A stretch of DNA of 64,000 nucleotides from the NCBI RefSeq assembly GCF_036850765.1, contig NC_089495.1:28116875-28180874 (forward strand). The letters are read 5' to 3'. The DNA is from Saccopteryx bilineata (taxonomy: Eukaryota; Chordata; Mammalia; Chiroptera; Emballonuridae). The notes under the pieces are model-generated. The model was not told the DNA's origin. It worked only from the letters and a program-made list of their open reading frames with translations, and ran no database searches. Each line of letters begins with the position of its first letter. Position 1 is the stretch's first letter. Made by a program: the position numbers and the translations under genes. Positions 47,285 through 60,916 of this stretch are shown piece by piece.

Positions 47285-47908
47285 TTTAAAAAAAAATTTT
47301 ATTGAATTTATTGGTGACATTAGTTAATAAAGTTATACAGGTTTCAGGTGTACAATCCTATAATACATCATTTGTATATTATATTTTGTGTGTTCACCAC
47401 CCCAAGTCACCATTGTTTACCCTTTTCTACCTCCCTCCACCCCTTTTCCTCTGGTAATCACCATACTGTTGCCTGTGTCTATAAATGTATTTTTGTGCTT
47501 AATCCTGTCACCTTTTCAACCAGCCCCCGCAACCCCTCCCCTCTGACAGCTATCGGTCTGTTCTCTGCATCTGTGAGCCTCTAGTTTGTTTGCTATTTTG
47601 TTCATTAGATTCCACATATAACTGGAATCATATAGTATTTGCCTTTCTCTGACTAGCTTGTTTCATTTAGCATAATACTCTCCAGGTCCATCCATGTTAT
47701 CGCAAGATAGGAAGATTTTCTTCTTTTTTAAGATGGAGTAGTGGTCCATTGTGTAAAATTGCCACAGCCTTTGTATCCACTCATCTACTGAAGGACACTT
47801 GGGCTGATTCTTAATTTTGGCTATTGTAAATAATGCTGCAATGATCATACGGGTGCATATATTCTTTTGAATTGGTATTACGAGTTTCTTTGGATATATC
47901 TGCAGAAA
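47285..47908 (-). mobile_element. 5'-truncated L1 3' end
   Basis: Starts at the T-rich tail, passes 'ggtttcaggtgtacaatcc' (3' UTR) and the reverse complement of the ORF2 C-terminus (a DEWIQ-like stretch near 47770-47785). Same subfamily as the copy at 34.2 kb. Confidence 0.82.
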
Positions 47909-50900
47909 TAAGGATTTCTAGCAGATAACTTTTGTTCGTTTGGGTCTTTGGCCTGCTCTGTCCTTTCTTCCTTACTAATTATTTTCTAATGCTCCTGGAA
48001 GACCTGTACTAATTCCCCCTCAAACAATCACCCTTAATTTCAAAATTTCCCAGAACTCTGCTCTATAGTACCAACATCTGTACGTCCAAATCTCCTTTCA
48101 GCAGTCCTTCGAGGCACATGTCTCCTGCTTATTGTTATGGTCACCCACCTGATGTTATAGATGAGGACGGTGAGATCTAGGGATGTTAAGTGACTGTTCT
48201 TAGGTCATATGGTCAGTAAGTGACATAGTTTGCTATGTCTCTTAATGCTTATTGTGAACTTGATACAAAAAAAACCCCAAACAACAATTATTAATTTACT
48301 AAAAGCACTTAAAACCTAACACATACTGACAGCTTTGATTCAAACAATACTTAAAATAACTTGTAAATTCACCACTTAGGGCAATGGAGGGGAAAGCATA
48401 AATGTTCGTCACAATAATACACAAGAAAGAGATGATGATCTATTTTTCTGAGGATTTGCCTTTTAGAGACACTGTCCTGAAATCAGAAAATTACATAAAC
48501 ATGAAAGTGTGATTTATTTTAATAATAAAACAATCAATTATACATCTCTGCATTCTCATTTGTTTTCTTGCTTCAAGGAGAAAGTAAATAGTACTGCTTC
48601 TGGGAAATGTTCTATATTAGGAGTGATTGAGAAAAAATTCCCGGTGAGTAAATGGCCCCAATGTAAATATGTTCTTACATAAAGGAATGAATGTCAATGA
48701 AGACTGCACTATAATGAAATGAGGGCTCCGTTTTAACTAAATGACAAATTTTGTTTAAAAAGGTGTTTTCTGACCCTGAATTTAGTATTTGGGAATTCAA
48801 ACTTTAATTCTGATTCCAAGAAAGATAGTCTCATGCAGACCTATAAAACATCTTATTGGAGGAATCAGAAAATGACCTCTTCAAACTAAATTAGTTTTAT
48901 TTTAGTTCAATACTGGAATAATAATTTAGATGAAGAAAGGGCCTTGGTTTACTATGATATTCCATTCCATTCTGAACCCAATAGGTTTTTCAGATAAAAA
49001 ACTGATTTTTAGGTAACTTATCAAAACCACTTGAAAAATTTCCCCCTTCATTTGGGCTTTAAATCTTTCTTAGTGAATTGCACAATGTTGTTGATTAGCT
49101 GATGTTCAGTAATTTTTAAAGCTTTGACATGAAAGATGGTAATTGCTAGCATAATACTGCCATTAGTTTAACAGGAAAAAAAAATAAAGTCAAAACACTT
49201 TACTTTGGGTTTTTCTAGAATATTATTTTTTTCCTCCTTGGCAAAGCTTTTCAAATCCTTTCTTCAAGCTGATCTCAGCAATTAAAAGAATGATTTTTTT
49301 AAACTTTCAAAAAAAGATTCTGCATATTAAAATTCATTAAAATGCAATATTCACAAAACAGGATATTTTATCATAACTGTATGTGGTGGGGAATTGGAAG
49401 GATATTAGGTCCCTCTGCCACATGTGTGTGTTTATTACTGTTGAGTCCATATGGCTGAGACCTTGACACATTAACATGGCTAGTAGCTCATTTTTCTTTA
49501 GAGGCTTGAGAAAAGGAGAGATAACGAAGGTAGAGAGAAAGAAAAACCCTACTTGCTACACTGTCCCCTATAACAACAGGCATTTCTCTTCATGAAAGTG
49601 GTATGTTCATGGCTAATACAGCTAATTCACTGGTGAGCAAAACCAGTTCATGGTCATGATATGATAAAAACTCATTTAACTCAGAAATAAGTACTATGCC
49701 TAAGCTTTAAAGAGGTCATTGTAATCAAACAAGTCATTCGCATAAGTCATTGGGCATTATGAAAATATAACAACTGGATAATTGATGAAATGCCCCCCAG
49801 ACTGGGCTGTTGTCATAGTGACACAACCAGAAGCCTTGCTGTAAAGCTGGCAAGAAATAGCCCTCGCTAAGCCAGGCTGCCAAGACCTGGGTTCCACCTG
49901 TCTGCAGTGAGCCCTGGAGAGTGATCAAACGAGTAAGAAGTTCTCACTCTGATCTATTTCAAAAAGATTCAGTTAAAAGTAACTCTAAGAGGAGGGAGGA
50001 AGTAGGAAGGGCATCCCAGGGTGTCTCATTTAAAAACTGCTACAAAATACATGACAAATTACTAGGTAATATAAACTGAAATCACCTTTACAGTCAGTTT
50101 ATCATTTCTCCTAGTTAGTAATACTTTTAACAAATTAATGGTTCGGTCTGAAAACTCCATTTGCTTCATTCAAAACCAAATCTTTTAATTGTGTTCTAGC
50201 TTGTGACATATCTTAACACTTTACCTTAATGAGATTTTTTCATTGTTATTTAACATGTTTTGCTATTTCTATCTTGCCCTCCCGAATTGACTAATACCAT
50301 CTAAAGAATAAACACTCTCTATGATCCTTCTTTTATCCCTCGTCTATCTATAGTATTTCTCCTACTCTGTAGGCTCAGTATCTGCTGATTTAATTGTGTT
50401 TCATTGTATGGGTAATTTTAGACACATCTGTTCCATAGCTCTTTCACTTCACGGCACACACTTCTGATTTTCATATTGCTTCAGCTGTCTTCAGACTGAG
50501 GACCTGCCAGATTCCTACCAGTCACTCGTGTACTATTAGAGACTGGTCCAAATCTGGACCTAGTGTCTGAGTTCCTGCTGCCGACTCAGAACTTGCTGAC
50601 AATGATCCTAACTTTAGTATTAACCTACCCTGGATTATTTCTCCAATCTCTGGATCTATCATTCATTTGAAAGACACTCCTCACTTTAGGATGGATGTCT
50701 GGACTTCATCTAAAGGTCTGTTTTTGCAAGCCAGGTTCACCCACTGGGGGCATTTACCTGTTTCTGCCCATTGTACAGTGCCAGGTTCTAGTTCAAGAAC
50801 TGTCATCACCCACTCACTCCTCAATCTGCTGGAAGTCACGGGGCCTTCTAAAACTAGCCCAGACACAGATGGTTAACCCACAGGCACCCCCCAAAAGGGG

Positions 50901-51079
50901 TAGGATAAACATTTTTATAAGTATGGGATTTTCTGAAGCACCTGCTTGTATACATTCACTGCTGCTTTATTTAAGCAAGAAGACAGCAGGAGCTTAGTAG
51001 CTATGGCAATTGAAGTTACATTCAGTTGATGACTCTATCCATTTGGAAACTCTTCTCTGAGCCAGCCCAAATGTTCTTT
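47909..51079. other. Unassigned sequence with one MIR
   Basis: Apart from the MIR near 48.1 kb I see no supported repeat or gene. Open frames are at most 100 codons, without motifs. Confidence 0.45.
48105..48245 (-). mobile_element. MIR (ancient SINE)
   Basis: The MIR core in reverse: 'ttatagatgaggacggtgag' then 'gggatgttaagtgactgttc' and 'aggtcatatggtcagtaagt'. Confidence 0.75.
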
Positions 51080-51276
51080 TAAAATAATTTTTTTTAAATC
51101 TATTGGTTTTAGAGAAAGAGAGGGAGGGGGAAAGAGAGAGAAAGAGAGTAACACTCATTGCTCCACCCATCCATGCAATCTTTGGTTGACTCTTGTATGT
51201 GCCCTGACTGGGGATCAAATCGCAACCCCAGATTATCTAGATGATCTTCCAACCAACTGAGCTACCCAGCCAGGGC
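51080..51276 (-). mobile_element. tRNA-derived SINE (GCCCTGGCTGG type)
   Basis: Minus-strand head GCCCTGGCTGGGTAGCTCAG, box-B-like GATTTGATCCC, short body and purine-rich tail. Related to the copy at 60.1 kb. Confidence 0.8.
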
Positions 51277-53265
51277 ATCCAATTTTCTCAGTATGCATGA
51301 AATGCTGCTCTTGGAAATAGACTTAAGTGGATTTTAGAATGTTTTATTTCTTCTTAATCATTAATTAGTTACCTCAAGGCATATGGGAGAAACCCATTTT
51401 GTAAAAAAAGTCATTGATAAAAAATTTCCAGATAAAAGTTTTCTTCATTAGAATTTGTGTGTGTGCGTGTGTGTGCATGTGTGTGTGTGTGTGTGTGTGT
51501 GTATGGAGCTTCAGAAACATGACCAAATTATTAAATTAGATCATTATGGTATCTGGTGAAAGTATTAAACACAGTAAGAAACATTCACTGTATTTGCTCT
51601 TTATTTTTGGTAAATGTAAGTTTCAGTTAAAGAGTGCTGAGGCACTGGATCATGGAACATACACATATCAGCCAGGCTGAGGAGGTAAGGGAAGGTCTCC
51701 ACCACAGTTAGCAGTGTGGTACTCTTAGCTGGAGCAGATGGAGTCCACACTGCATGAAAGTTCAAATTCCAGGGAGGGCCTGGATTTCCAAAATAAAGAA
51801 AGGTCATCAATGAATAATCTTCATAAACTTCACAATTTAGGTCAAAACTTTTTTATGGATAGTGGGTTTGATTTTATTGTTTCCTGTACTAACAGATTTC
51901 CTCAAAATTATTCCTGTTCTCTTGAATCAGACTGGGTCTTTTAGAATGGATACTGAGATTAGTTTTAGCCACTGAAGTCAATTTCAAGAACCAGAAAGAC
52001 TAGGAAGAAGATTATAAAACCAGAAAAAATATTTCACCTTGATTCTACATAGACTGAGCACCTAGAAGTATTCACCAAATGATAATGAAGATACCATTTT
52101 GGAAACACAGAAGTAACAGTATGTGTATACTATTTCAGAAATCATTAAATAAAAATAGAAATGGACAAAGGATTGACAGGTAATTTCACTTTTTCTCTTT
52201 GTAATATTTTGTCATTTTTACAAGGTATACTCTAAACATACACCTACATATAGTTTTATATTAGAATAAGTCAGTGAAATTTGGGTAGAAGTAGGAGAGA
52301 GACAGGGCAATTGATAAAAAACAGGATTAAATGTGTACTTTTCTTAAATAGAAAGGGTTTGAAGATGACTTCTTAGGCTGAGAAGAAAGAATCAGAGGAA
52401 AAGTATGATATGTGTAGATGAGGGGTTAACTGATTTATCATAGTTCCTAAAATAAAAAGAGGGGATGTTAGAAAAATGAAGAGTTGATCCTGAATAGAAT
52501 GAGATCTAATTTATCATTTGAGTCTTAAAGAAAAAGTGTTGGAAAATGTGATATAATAATTTACGAAAATGACTTTGATATAAAAGCATGTGTTTGAGAT
52601 GGTTCATGCCTGATGGATTTAGTTTTCGTACTGAAAAAATAAAGGGGATATTTGTTAAGACTTATGAGGGATATGAGAATTGATAGGAATAATAATAAGA
52701 GTGATAATGACTTTGAATGGTCCCTAAGAAGAATGGGAGAGGGAATTCACAAGAACACCCAGGGTTGTTAAATAACACTAAGGACATCGAGGCCAGCACT
52801 GGCTGTGCCAATGGGGAGACTCTATATTGCAGGTATGATTCCTAAGTATTCCTAAGACTTTTGTTTCATGGTATATCTTTCCTAATACCTAATATTCATT
52901 AGTAAGCTAGATTTGGCTCCTATTTTACTTTCTGACATGATTTACTTAGTTAAGTCTGTCTAAGAAATGAATCTTTTCTTGAATTCAGCTATGATTTCTT
53001 CCATTCTTATAAGCCATTACTCACCCTTATATCAAGTAGCTGGAGCTACATAAGAATTGTCCATACTATTTCTTCTGATCAGAATGTTCGTCTACTCTTT
53101 ACCTAGTTAGCCTTTCTGCATCTCTTAAATCTTAGCTTCCTCTTTCTCAAGCTTTCTGTACCCCTTAGTCCAAACTTGGCCCACCTCCAGTTCTTTCTCA
53201 TACTATCTTGTTCCTTCATACTTATCACAATTTATAATTTTGTATTTTTGTGTTTTTTTTAAAAC
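51277..53265. other. Unassigned sequence with a (TG)n tract
   Basis: No supported gene. Open frames are at most 69 codons. Confidence 0.45.
51455..51502. repeat. (TG)n microsatellite
   Basis: TG repeats with CG and CA interruptions in the left half. Confidence 0.93.
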
Positions 53266-53269
53266 ATGT

Positions 53270-53405
53270 TGTCCTTATCAGACTGAAAGATTCACTAAGA
53301 TATGGTTATAACCACTGTGTTTATTTCAATATCCACTGTTTCTAGGGCAGGATCTAGCACAAGCTTGTTAAATAGTTCTTATTCATTTAATTGATGAATG
53401 ATTAA
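53270..53405 (+). mobile_element. L2-like 3' end
   Basis: 'actgtttctagggcaggatc' and 'agcacaagcttgttaaatag' followed by 'tgatgaatgattaataaaag' follow the usual L2/MIR3 tail order, but are diverged. Confidence 0.5.
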
Positions 53406-53935
53406 TAAAAGATTGAAAAGTAAATAAATAAAATAAATCATTATTACTCTTATTTCATGGCCTAGTCTTAAAGTTGTTACGTTGACCTAGTTTTTATTTT
53501 AAATCTTATTTTTCTTTATATCCTCCCAACTTCTGACATTATTATTTTGTTGCCTGTATATGACTTTTGAGTAACCAATATAAATCAAATTATCTCCCAT
53601 CGGAAATTTTTCACTGCCTTGGCATGCTCTCCATATTGCAATTACTGGAACCCAAGTTTGAATGAACCATATCTAAGTTCAGTATGATTTCTGGCACTGT
53701 TATGTGAGGGCTGCTGAATCTGCTCATTTGCCTGGCTTGGGGCTAGTCAATGGCTCAGATTTTCCAGCCATATCCTGTGTTTCAGCACATTTCTATGCCT
53801 TAAAGCCCTGTGTTGGCCAGCTTCCACTTAGCTCTGTCCTGATCATCTTCCATGGTGACACAGGTGGAAGATGAGTTTTGAAATGAAATTCAAGGAATCA
53901 TTCAACCTTTGGAGAAATGTGTCTCACAGTAGAAA
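53406..53935. other. No recognisable feature
   Basis: No supported gene or repeat. Confidence 0.4.
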
Positions 53936-54410
53936 AAGAAATGTTATATCAGCAACAATGGCAGAGTAGGAAACTCCAAAAAGTGTATACCTCCTCAAAA
54001 GCAGCAAATAAATTGGCAAAACTGTCAGAATCTGAAAATTAGCCAAACATTTGAAACAACCTAAGAAATTCTCAGTCAAAAAATAATAGCCAAATCTAAG
54101 TAAGAGAACGTTGTGGCTTTTTAATTTATTCTGATTCCATCTCCCTAAGTTATCCTTTAAGATGAAGAAAAATTATAAAATTCCCAGATAAGCAAAATTG
54201 GAGCCTTTGTTTCTAGTGGACATGTTCTATAAGCAATGCTAAAGAGAATCCTTCATGCTGAAACAAAAGAACACTAGACAATAACTTTAATCCACATGAA
54301 GAAACAAAGAGCAACAGGAAGGTAACAACATAGCTTAAAAATAAAAAACAAAATTAGTAAGTTTTGGGGATGTAACTTTTTGTTTTATATTATTTAAAAG
54401 GCAAGTGCAT

Positions 54411-54784
54411 AGGCCCCAGCAGTTTGGCTCAGTGGTAGAGCATCAGTCCAGCATGTGGGAGTCCCAGGTTCCTTCCTGGCCAGGGCACACTAGAGAAGAG
54501 CCTACCTGCTTCTATACCCTTCCCCCTCTCCTTTCTCTCTCTCTCTCTCTTCCCCTCCCGCAGCTAAGGCTCCACTGGAGCAAAGTTGGCCTAGGTGCTG
54601 AGGATGGCTTCATGGCCTCCATTTCAGGTGCTAGAATGGCTCCAGTTGCAACAGAGCAATGCCCCAGATGGGAAGAGCATCGCCCCCTGGTGGGAATGCC
54701 GGGTGGATCCTGGTCGGGCACATGCGGGAGTCTGTTTCTCTGCCTCCCTGCTTCACACTTCAGAAAAATACAAACAAACAAAAA
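54411..54784 (+). mobile_element. Long tRNA-derived SINE, diverged copy
   Basis: Head GGCCCCAGCAGTTTGGCTCA with a decayed box B, body with 'cttcccctcccgcagctaag' and end 'cttcagaaaaatacaaac'. Flanked by GGCAAGTGCAT (54400-54410) and AGACAACTGCAT (near 54785). Confidence 0.85.
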
Positions 54785-56155
54785 AGACAACTGCATGAAA
54801 CAATAAGTATAAATTTACATCAATGGCTGCATAAAATATAAAATGTAATTTGTGGCAAGAACAACATAAATGGGAGCATAACTATACATGAGGAAAGTCA
54901 TTGTACACTATTAAAATTAAATTTATATTAATCTGAACTAGATTTCTGTAAACTAAGAAAGGAACTTAAAATATGTAATAAAAAATTAAAATGGTTCATT
55001 AGAAAATGTTTAACAAAAAAAGGCAGTAAGAGAAATGGAAGAACAGAAAACCTAACAGATCTAAAAACAAATAGTAAAATGACAGAGGTAAGTCCTTCCT
55101 TGTTAGTAAATATATTATATGTAAATAGGCTAAACTCTAAAATTAAAGGGCAGAGACCAGCAGAATAAATTTAAAAATACAGTCCAACTATATACTATTT
55201 ACAATACATTCACTTTACATGCAAAAACACAAATAAGTTAAAAGTGGAAAAAAGATACATCAAGCAAAAAAGAGCTAAACTAATATCAGATGAACTAGAC
55301 TTAAAGACAAAACTGTTAAAAGAGATAAAGTAGGACATTATACGATAATAAAGTCAATCAATTTAGAATATATAACAATTACAAACATATATGTAACTGA
55401 CAACAGCATCCCAAAATACATGAACCAAATAATGACAGAATTGAGGGAGCACTATGAAGCATGACAATAATGGGTGAAGACTTGGATCCCCAGCTTTCAA
55501 ATTTGAACAAAACAACTAGATAAAAGACAAGCAAAGTAATATAAGACCAGAATAACACTATCAGCCAGTTAGAACTAAGAAACATATATAGATTACTTCA
55601 CTCAGTAACAGAAGAATACACATTTTTCTCAAGTGTATATGGAACATTCCCCAGGACAAACTGTATATTACACCACAAAACAAGGCTCAATAAATGTAAA
55701 AAGATTGACATCAATACAAAGTACCTTCTCTGACTTCAATGAAATAAAATTAGGCATCACTAGAAGAAAATGTAAAATATTCACAAAAATGTGAAAATTC
55801 AATATTAAATAAATGAATCAAAGAATAAATCTAAAGATAAATTAGGAACTACTTTTTTAGATAAATACAAAAACAGAGCAAGACAAAACTTATGGAAGGT
55901 AGAAAAATTAGTTCTTGGAGGGAAATATAAAGCTCTAAACACCTACATTAATAAAGAGGGAAGGCCACAAATCCATAGCCCAATGTTTCACCTTCTGAAA
56001 CTAGAAAAAGAACTACACCCAAAGCCAAGAGAAAATAAGATAATAATAATAAGGATTAGAGTAGAAAATAACTGAAATAGAGACTAAAAAATAATAAAAA
56101 ATAAATAAACAAAACCAGAAGCTGGTTTTCTGAGATCATCAAAATTGACAAATCT

Positions 56156-56539
56156 GCCCTGGCCGGTTGGCTCAGCGGTAGAGCGTTGGCCTGGCGTGCG
56201 GGGGACCTGGGTTCGATTCCCGGCCAGGGCACATAGGAGAAGCGCCCATTTGCTTCTCCACCCCCCCCCCTCCTTCCTCTCTGTCTCTCTCTTCCCCTCC
56301 CGCAGCCAAGGCTCCATTGGAGCCAAGATGCCCCGGGCGCTGGGGATGGCTCCTTGGCCTCTGCCCCAGGCGCTAGAGTGGCTCTGGTCGCGGCAGAGCG
56401 ACGCCCCGGAGGGGCAGAGCATCGTCCCCTGGTGGGCAGAGCTTCGCCTCTGGTGGGCGTGCCAGGTGGATCCCGGTCGGACGCTTGCGGGAGTCTGTTT
56501 CTCCCCGTTTCCAGCTTCAGAAAAATACAAAAAGAAAAA
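56156..56539 (+). mobile_element. Long tRNA-derived bat SINE (Ves-like), tRNA head intact
   Basis: Head 56156-56230 begins GCCCTGG and ends CCAGGGC, with box A GGCTCAGCGGTAGAGC and box B GGTTCGATTCCCGG. Flanked by AAAATTGACAAATCT (56141-56155) and AAAATTGACAAACCT (56540-56554). A young copy. Confidence 0.93.
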
Positions 56540-57283
56540 AAAATTGACAAACCTTTAGCCAAGGATAAAAGAAAGACTAGTAATTTAAATTACTAACATC
56601 AGAAATAAAATTAGAAATGTTACTAATAACCTTATGCATTTTTTAAAAAAATTCAAGAAAATACTTAAGTATATCTAAATTTAAAAAAAAACTGTCAAAA
56701 TTGACTCAAAAAATAGAAACTATAAATAAATCTTTAACAATAAAAATATTTGAGTCAATAATAAAAAAATAAAATGCCAAACAAAGAAAAGCCCAGGACC
56801 AGATTCCTTACTAGTAAATTTTACCAAATGTTTAAAAATAATTAACACCACTACTTCTCAATCTTTACCAAAAAATAGAAATAAAAATACTTTCTCTTTT
56901 TAAGCCAGTTTTAACCTGATGTTAGAGCCATAGAACATCACAAGAAAACCAAAGATCTATATGTCTGATTAATAAACATTTAAAACTTCAACAAATAATA
57001 GAAAACCAAATCCAGCATCATATAAAAAGAATTACACACCATGACCAAGTTGGATTCATCTGAGGAATGCAAGGGTATCTTGACTAAAAATCAATCAATA
57101 TAATAATATACACTATTAATATAATAGAGGGGGGGAGCACATTACCACCTCAGTTGGCACAGAAAATGTATTTGACAAAATCTAACACCGTTTAGTTATA
57201 AATAATTGTCAAAAAACTAGGAATTGAAGATGTGAAGTAAAGGGTTATCAAATAGGCCTAGATTGATCAAACTTACTAATAAA

Positions 57284-57683
57284 TGTGATTTATGGTGAAT
57301 GCCTACTTTTGTTCTGGAGTCTGGAATCTGAGTAGTTGAGGTCAGTTATGTAGGTAAATACAGGTAAACATAACTAACCTCCAATAAAAACTCTGAAAAT
57401 CAATTCTGAAGTGAACTTGACTAATTGGCAACACTTCTCACATGTTGGCAACAGTTCACGTCATTGCTGGGAAAAGTTAATCATGTTGTTGTGACCACTA
57501 TAAAAGAATACTAGAAGCTTCTAAGCTTCTCTCAGATTCTCCCCATGTAACATTTTCCTTAGATTATTTGGATCTGTACTGAATACTGTAATAAACGGTA
57601 ACCATGATTATAACAGCTTTGAGTCCTGTGAGACTTTCTAGCAAATCAACCTTGCATGAGAGAGGTCTGGAGACATTGATACA
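57284..57683 (+). mobile_element. 5' LTR of an ERV-L element
   Basis: Directly precedes a leucine-type primer-binding site. A TATA box (TATAAA, 57499-57504) and a poly(A) signal (AATAAA, 57590-57595) sit about 90 bp apart, followed by the 'accatgattataacagcttt' and 'gagtcctgtgagactttcta' stretches known from ERV-L LTRs. The end is CA at 57682-57683. The left boundary is uncertain. Confidence 0.72.
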
Positions 57684-57684
57684 G

Positions 57685-57701
57685 TTGACATCAGAAGCTG
57701 G
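57685..57701 (+). promoter_or_regulatory. Retroviral primer-binding site, tRNA-Leu type
   Basis: TTGACATCAGAAGCTGG, close to the leucine-tRNA complement used by ERV-L elements, lies two bases after the LTR end. It would prime minus-strand DNA synthesis. Confidence 0.65.
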
Positions 57702-59599
57702 ATTTTATAACATAACTCTGACTCACTCAAACTTTTGTTGGGGAAAGCATTATTTATTAAAATGAAAGATGACTACCTTCATATCTTATGACACTGAGTC
57801 ACCCACGGTATGAGACAGCAACTGCCCTTAAATTAGTTACTGGAATAAAAGTCACGAATGGAACAAAGAAATGAACTTAGACTCAACTTCTAAGAAATTG
57901 TTCACTAGATGCATAAGAGGATATAAAATAATAAAGTCATGCTTACTATACAATATCTTGATTAATTTTATCTCTAATAGTTAAAATTAAGGTGAAGAAG
58001 AGTATTGGGGCACATCCTAGCACTGTCCTAAACTCGGATTTTGGCCTATCTAAGCTATGACCACAAGCATTGGGGCCAATTCCAAAGGAAAAATCTATGC
58101 TGAAATGACACACGGTGCCTTTATAATCTCCAATCACCAAAAATGTACTCTGAATCATGGGAGCTCAAAACCAAGGAACTTTTGAAACCAGGAGGAGGTA
58201 CAGTGTAATGGAGTTGTCTAATTTTGTGGATTGATATCATCAGCTCCTAAATAATCTTTATTAAAAGGGATTGTGAGAGTGACTTAGAAACAGTCTTCAT
58301 GATTTCAAATGCAGCAGAATGGAGAAGCATATTTGGGTTGATTGGTCCAGATAATACAGCTTACTATGGACAGTTACAGATGACTGTTACTGTCCCAAAC
58401 ACACGGCTGCTTTTCTTTCAGTGACAGCTAACTTAGTGGACTAGATAAAAGCTAATGTATTTGTTCTACCCTGAGCAGGATAATTGTCATTGTTCTTCTA
58501 ACATCGAGTGGAACTTTCCAGATATAGTGGCTCATAGGTTGAATATGCCAACCATGCTGGATTGGATTTATAATATCAAAATGTTCACCCACCTAATATG
58601 CCTTTTACCAAGGTCATGTTAAATGCCTTGGCTAAGGCATTCCATTGCATGGATGTCTTATGTCACCTTACTGCTGAAAATAAGCAATGAGTCAATAAGC
58701 CACATCAGCCTCATGGTTTCTGTATCCCTTATGAGTATTACAGATGCTAAGAAGTTGAAAGTAATTCACAAAACAATGGGGAAAGACAAGTGAATATCAA
58801 GGGACTTGATCCTGTGCAGTGAAAGACTTTAAGCTGTTATTAAGAAATGGTATGAATAATGTGGATATTGATGAAGTCAATACAAAAGTCTTAATGTAAA
58901 ACTGCCAGAGTTTGGGTGAACTGATAGGAGCCCCTGATTGTTTCTCAACATTAAAGAGCCCTAAACAAATCTACTCTATTTACCTTAGTCTGGAGAAATG
59001 TGCAAAGCTGGACAACAAAATAACAATGATAAACCTAACCTCGCAATGCTGAGGTCAATGGTCTGGCAAATTATCATCGAGATGGAGATGGATGAAGGAT
59101 TCAAGGTCTATGAGCACAGCTCCTGGCCGAGGACCCAAATCATACACGCCCATGTGGATAAAGTGGCCAAGAGTGGAGAAGAAACCTTTCTGGCGTTCCT
59201 TAACATAGAAACGTAATGCACTGTGATTCTAAAACTGTTGGTGAGGTCTTCAAATGGGCTACAATTAGATTGGGAGTATGTAAGGGTGTAGTGATTGATG
59301 GGATTTAGGTGAAAGTTTGGATAAAAATTGGAATCTTTGAACAGAACTTTTGTGAATTGACTGTCTCATTTATTTACATATATTATTGAGATAGAAATTA
59401 TGTCTGGCTGGTGAACACTTACTCTACCTATCACTGTAATAATACTTTGGCCAGTATTAATTGCTAAATAGGAAGCTTTAGAATTGCCTGAATCCACACA
59501 GGTTGTTAATATGAAATCTTATTTGATACCTTGTGGGAAAAAGCGATTATCTCTTTAATAATTGTCATGCTACCATGATATGACATTGAAGTTCTGGTA
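57702..59599 (+). pseudogene. ERV-L gag / leader region, decayed
   Basis: Position between primer-binding site and reverse transcriptase makes this the gag part of the element. Stops occur in all frames and I recognise no zinc knuckle or capsid motif. A 72-codon open frame (58998-59216) remains. Confidence 0.5.
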
Positions 59600-60500
59600 C
59601 CAATTAATTGCCTTATGTGGTCCCTAAAAGAGGCAGGGGGTTCATGGAGACTAACAGTAGAGATTCAAAGTGTGAATAACTGTTACTGATTAGTGCATCA
59701 GAAGAATGTGATATAAATTTTTAAGTGCAAAAATACAAAAATCTGAAAAGACTGGTGATTGGTCTTATAAACGTTATTTTCTCAATTCTAATCTTGGAAA
59801 AGTGCCAACTGCAGTTTGCCTTTATGTGGAAAGAATCTCAATTTACATTTACTATCAATATATTACACATATTATTTGAATTCACCAACTTCTATCATCA
59901 TTTGATTAGAAGAGATTAGAACTTAATGCAGGTCCCCAGCATGAAATAAACCAAATTTTGATGATATCATGATAGTATTAGAAACTGAAAGAGAAGCGAG
60001 ACTTGACTTAAATGATGTGATGACACACCTGATTAACAGAGGCTGAATAATAAAATTAGTAAAGCCCTAGCCAGGGCAGCTCAGTTGGTTGAGCATCCCT
60101 CTAATATGTCAAGGTTGCAGGTTCAATCCTTGGTCAGGGCATGTACAAGAATCAACCAAATGAGTGCATAAGTAACTGGAACAACAAATTGATGTTTCTC
60201 TTTCTCTCCCTTTCTCTCTCTCTAAAATCAGTAAAATAGCTAATTATGCAAATTTAATAAATAAATAAGTTTAATAAAGATACAAGGGCCTGCCCAAATT
60301 GTGAAATTCTTAGAATAACCTGGTCAGGAGCCGCCACAGGACACAAAATCCATAGGCAGCTAAAAATAAGCTATTGCCATTGTTTGCCCCTGGAACTAAG
60401 CAAAAAGTACAGCAGTTGATAAGGTTATTTCAATGTCAGAAGATATATATTTCACAACTGGGAATATTGCCACTTCTTTATCCACAAAACTACCTGAAAG
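59600..60500 (+). pseudogene. ERV-L reverse transcriptase remnant
   Basis: Old endogenous retroviral pol. The N-terminal part of RT is recognisable near 59620-59690 (a GSWRLTV-like stretch), the mid-part near 59800-59910 in the longest open frame, and the catalytic double aspartate at 59960-59965 in the next frame. After the SINE, sequence near 60280-60345 matches the connection that follows the fingers-palm region. Stops and frame changes throughout. A SINE (60064-60223) splits it. The family call rests on remembered similarity to ERV-L pol. Confidence 0.75.
60064..60223 (+). mobile_element. tRNA-derived SINE (CCCTAGCCAGGGC type)
   Basis: Head CCCTAGCCAGGGCAGCTCAG, box-B-like GGTTCAATCC, short body 'caacaaattgatgtttctct'. 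Flanked by AAAATTAGTAAA (60052-60063) and AAAATCAGTAAA (60224-60235). Inserted in ERV-L pol. Confidence 0.87.
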
Positions 60501-60916
60501 AAGTATTTGAATGAGAACCTGAGTAACAGGAGGCTATTTCAGAATTGCAAAACATGGCCATTCAGTCAATTTCTTTCAGCTTTTACAATTCACACTCAAA
60601 TTATTTTGGAAAAATCTGCAAGTTGTACGTATGTTAATTAGGGCTCGTGGCAAAAATCTGTGAGTGCTGCTCAGCAGTGACCACTGTGATTTTGGACCAG
60701 AACATTTTCACGTGTATCACTATGATATGCACCATTTGAGAGACAATGTCTTGTTACTGGGCTTTAATTGAAACTGCCCATATGACTAAAGGCCAAAAAT
60801 AATCTTAAAACCTAAAATACCCATAACATCATGGGTAATGTTACAGAAACACTAATACAAAGGCAGTGCCAAGAAGATTGGTGAGGGAAAAATTTAACAA
60901 CAATAATAGTTCTAAT

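Larger units (their letters stand above)
53940..57235 (+). mobile_element. Old L1 (ORF1 end to RT region), interrupted by two SINEs
   Basis: The inter-ORF section of an old mammalian L1 is recognisable ('gagcctttgtttctagtgga', 'aagagaatccttcatgctga', 'gtaagtccttccttgttagt'), then ORF2 up to RT ('ccatgaccaagttggattca' near 57036). Stops are dense. It ends near 57235 within RT, so the 3' half is missing. The 5' limit is approximate. Confidence 0.72.

Noticed and set aside
56056..56562. Minus-strand frames of 148 and 168 codons
   Set aside because: Antisense to the SINE at 56156-56539, with the same SINE-encoded pattern as other copies.
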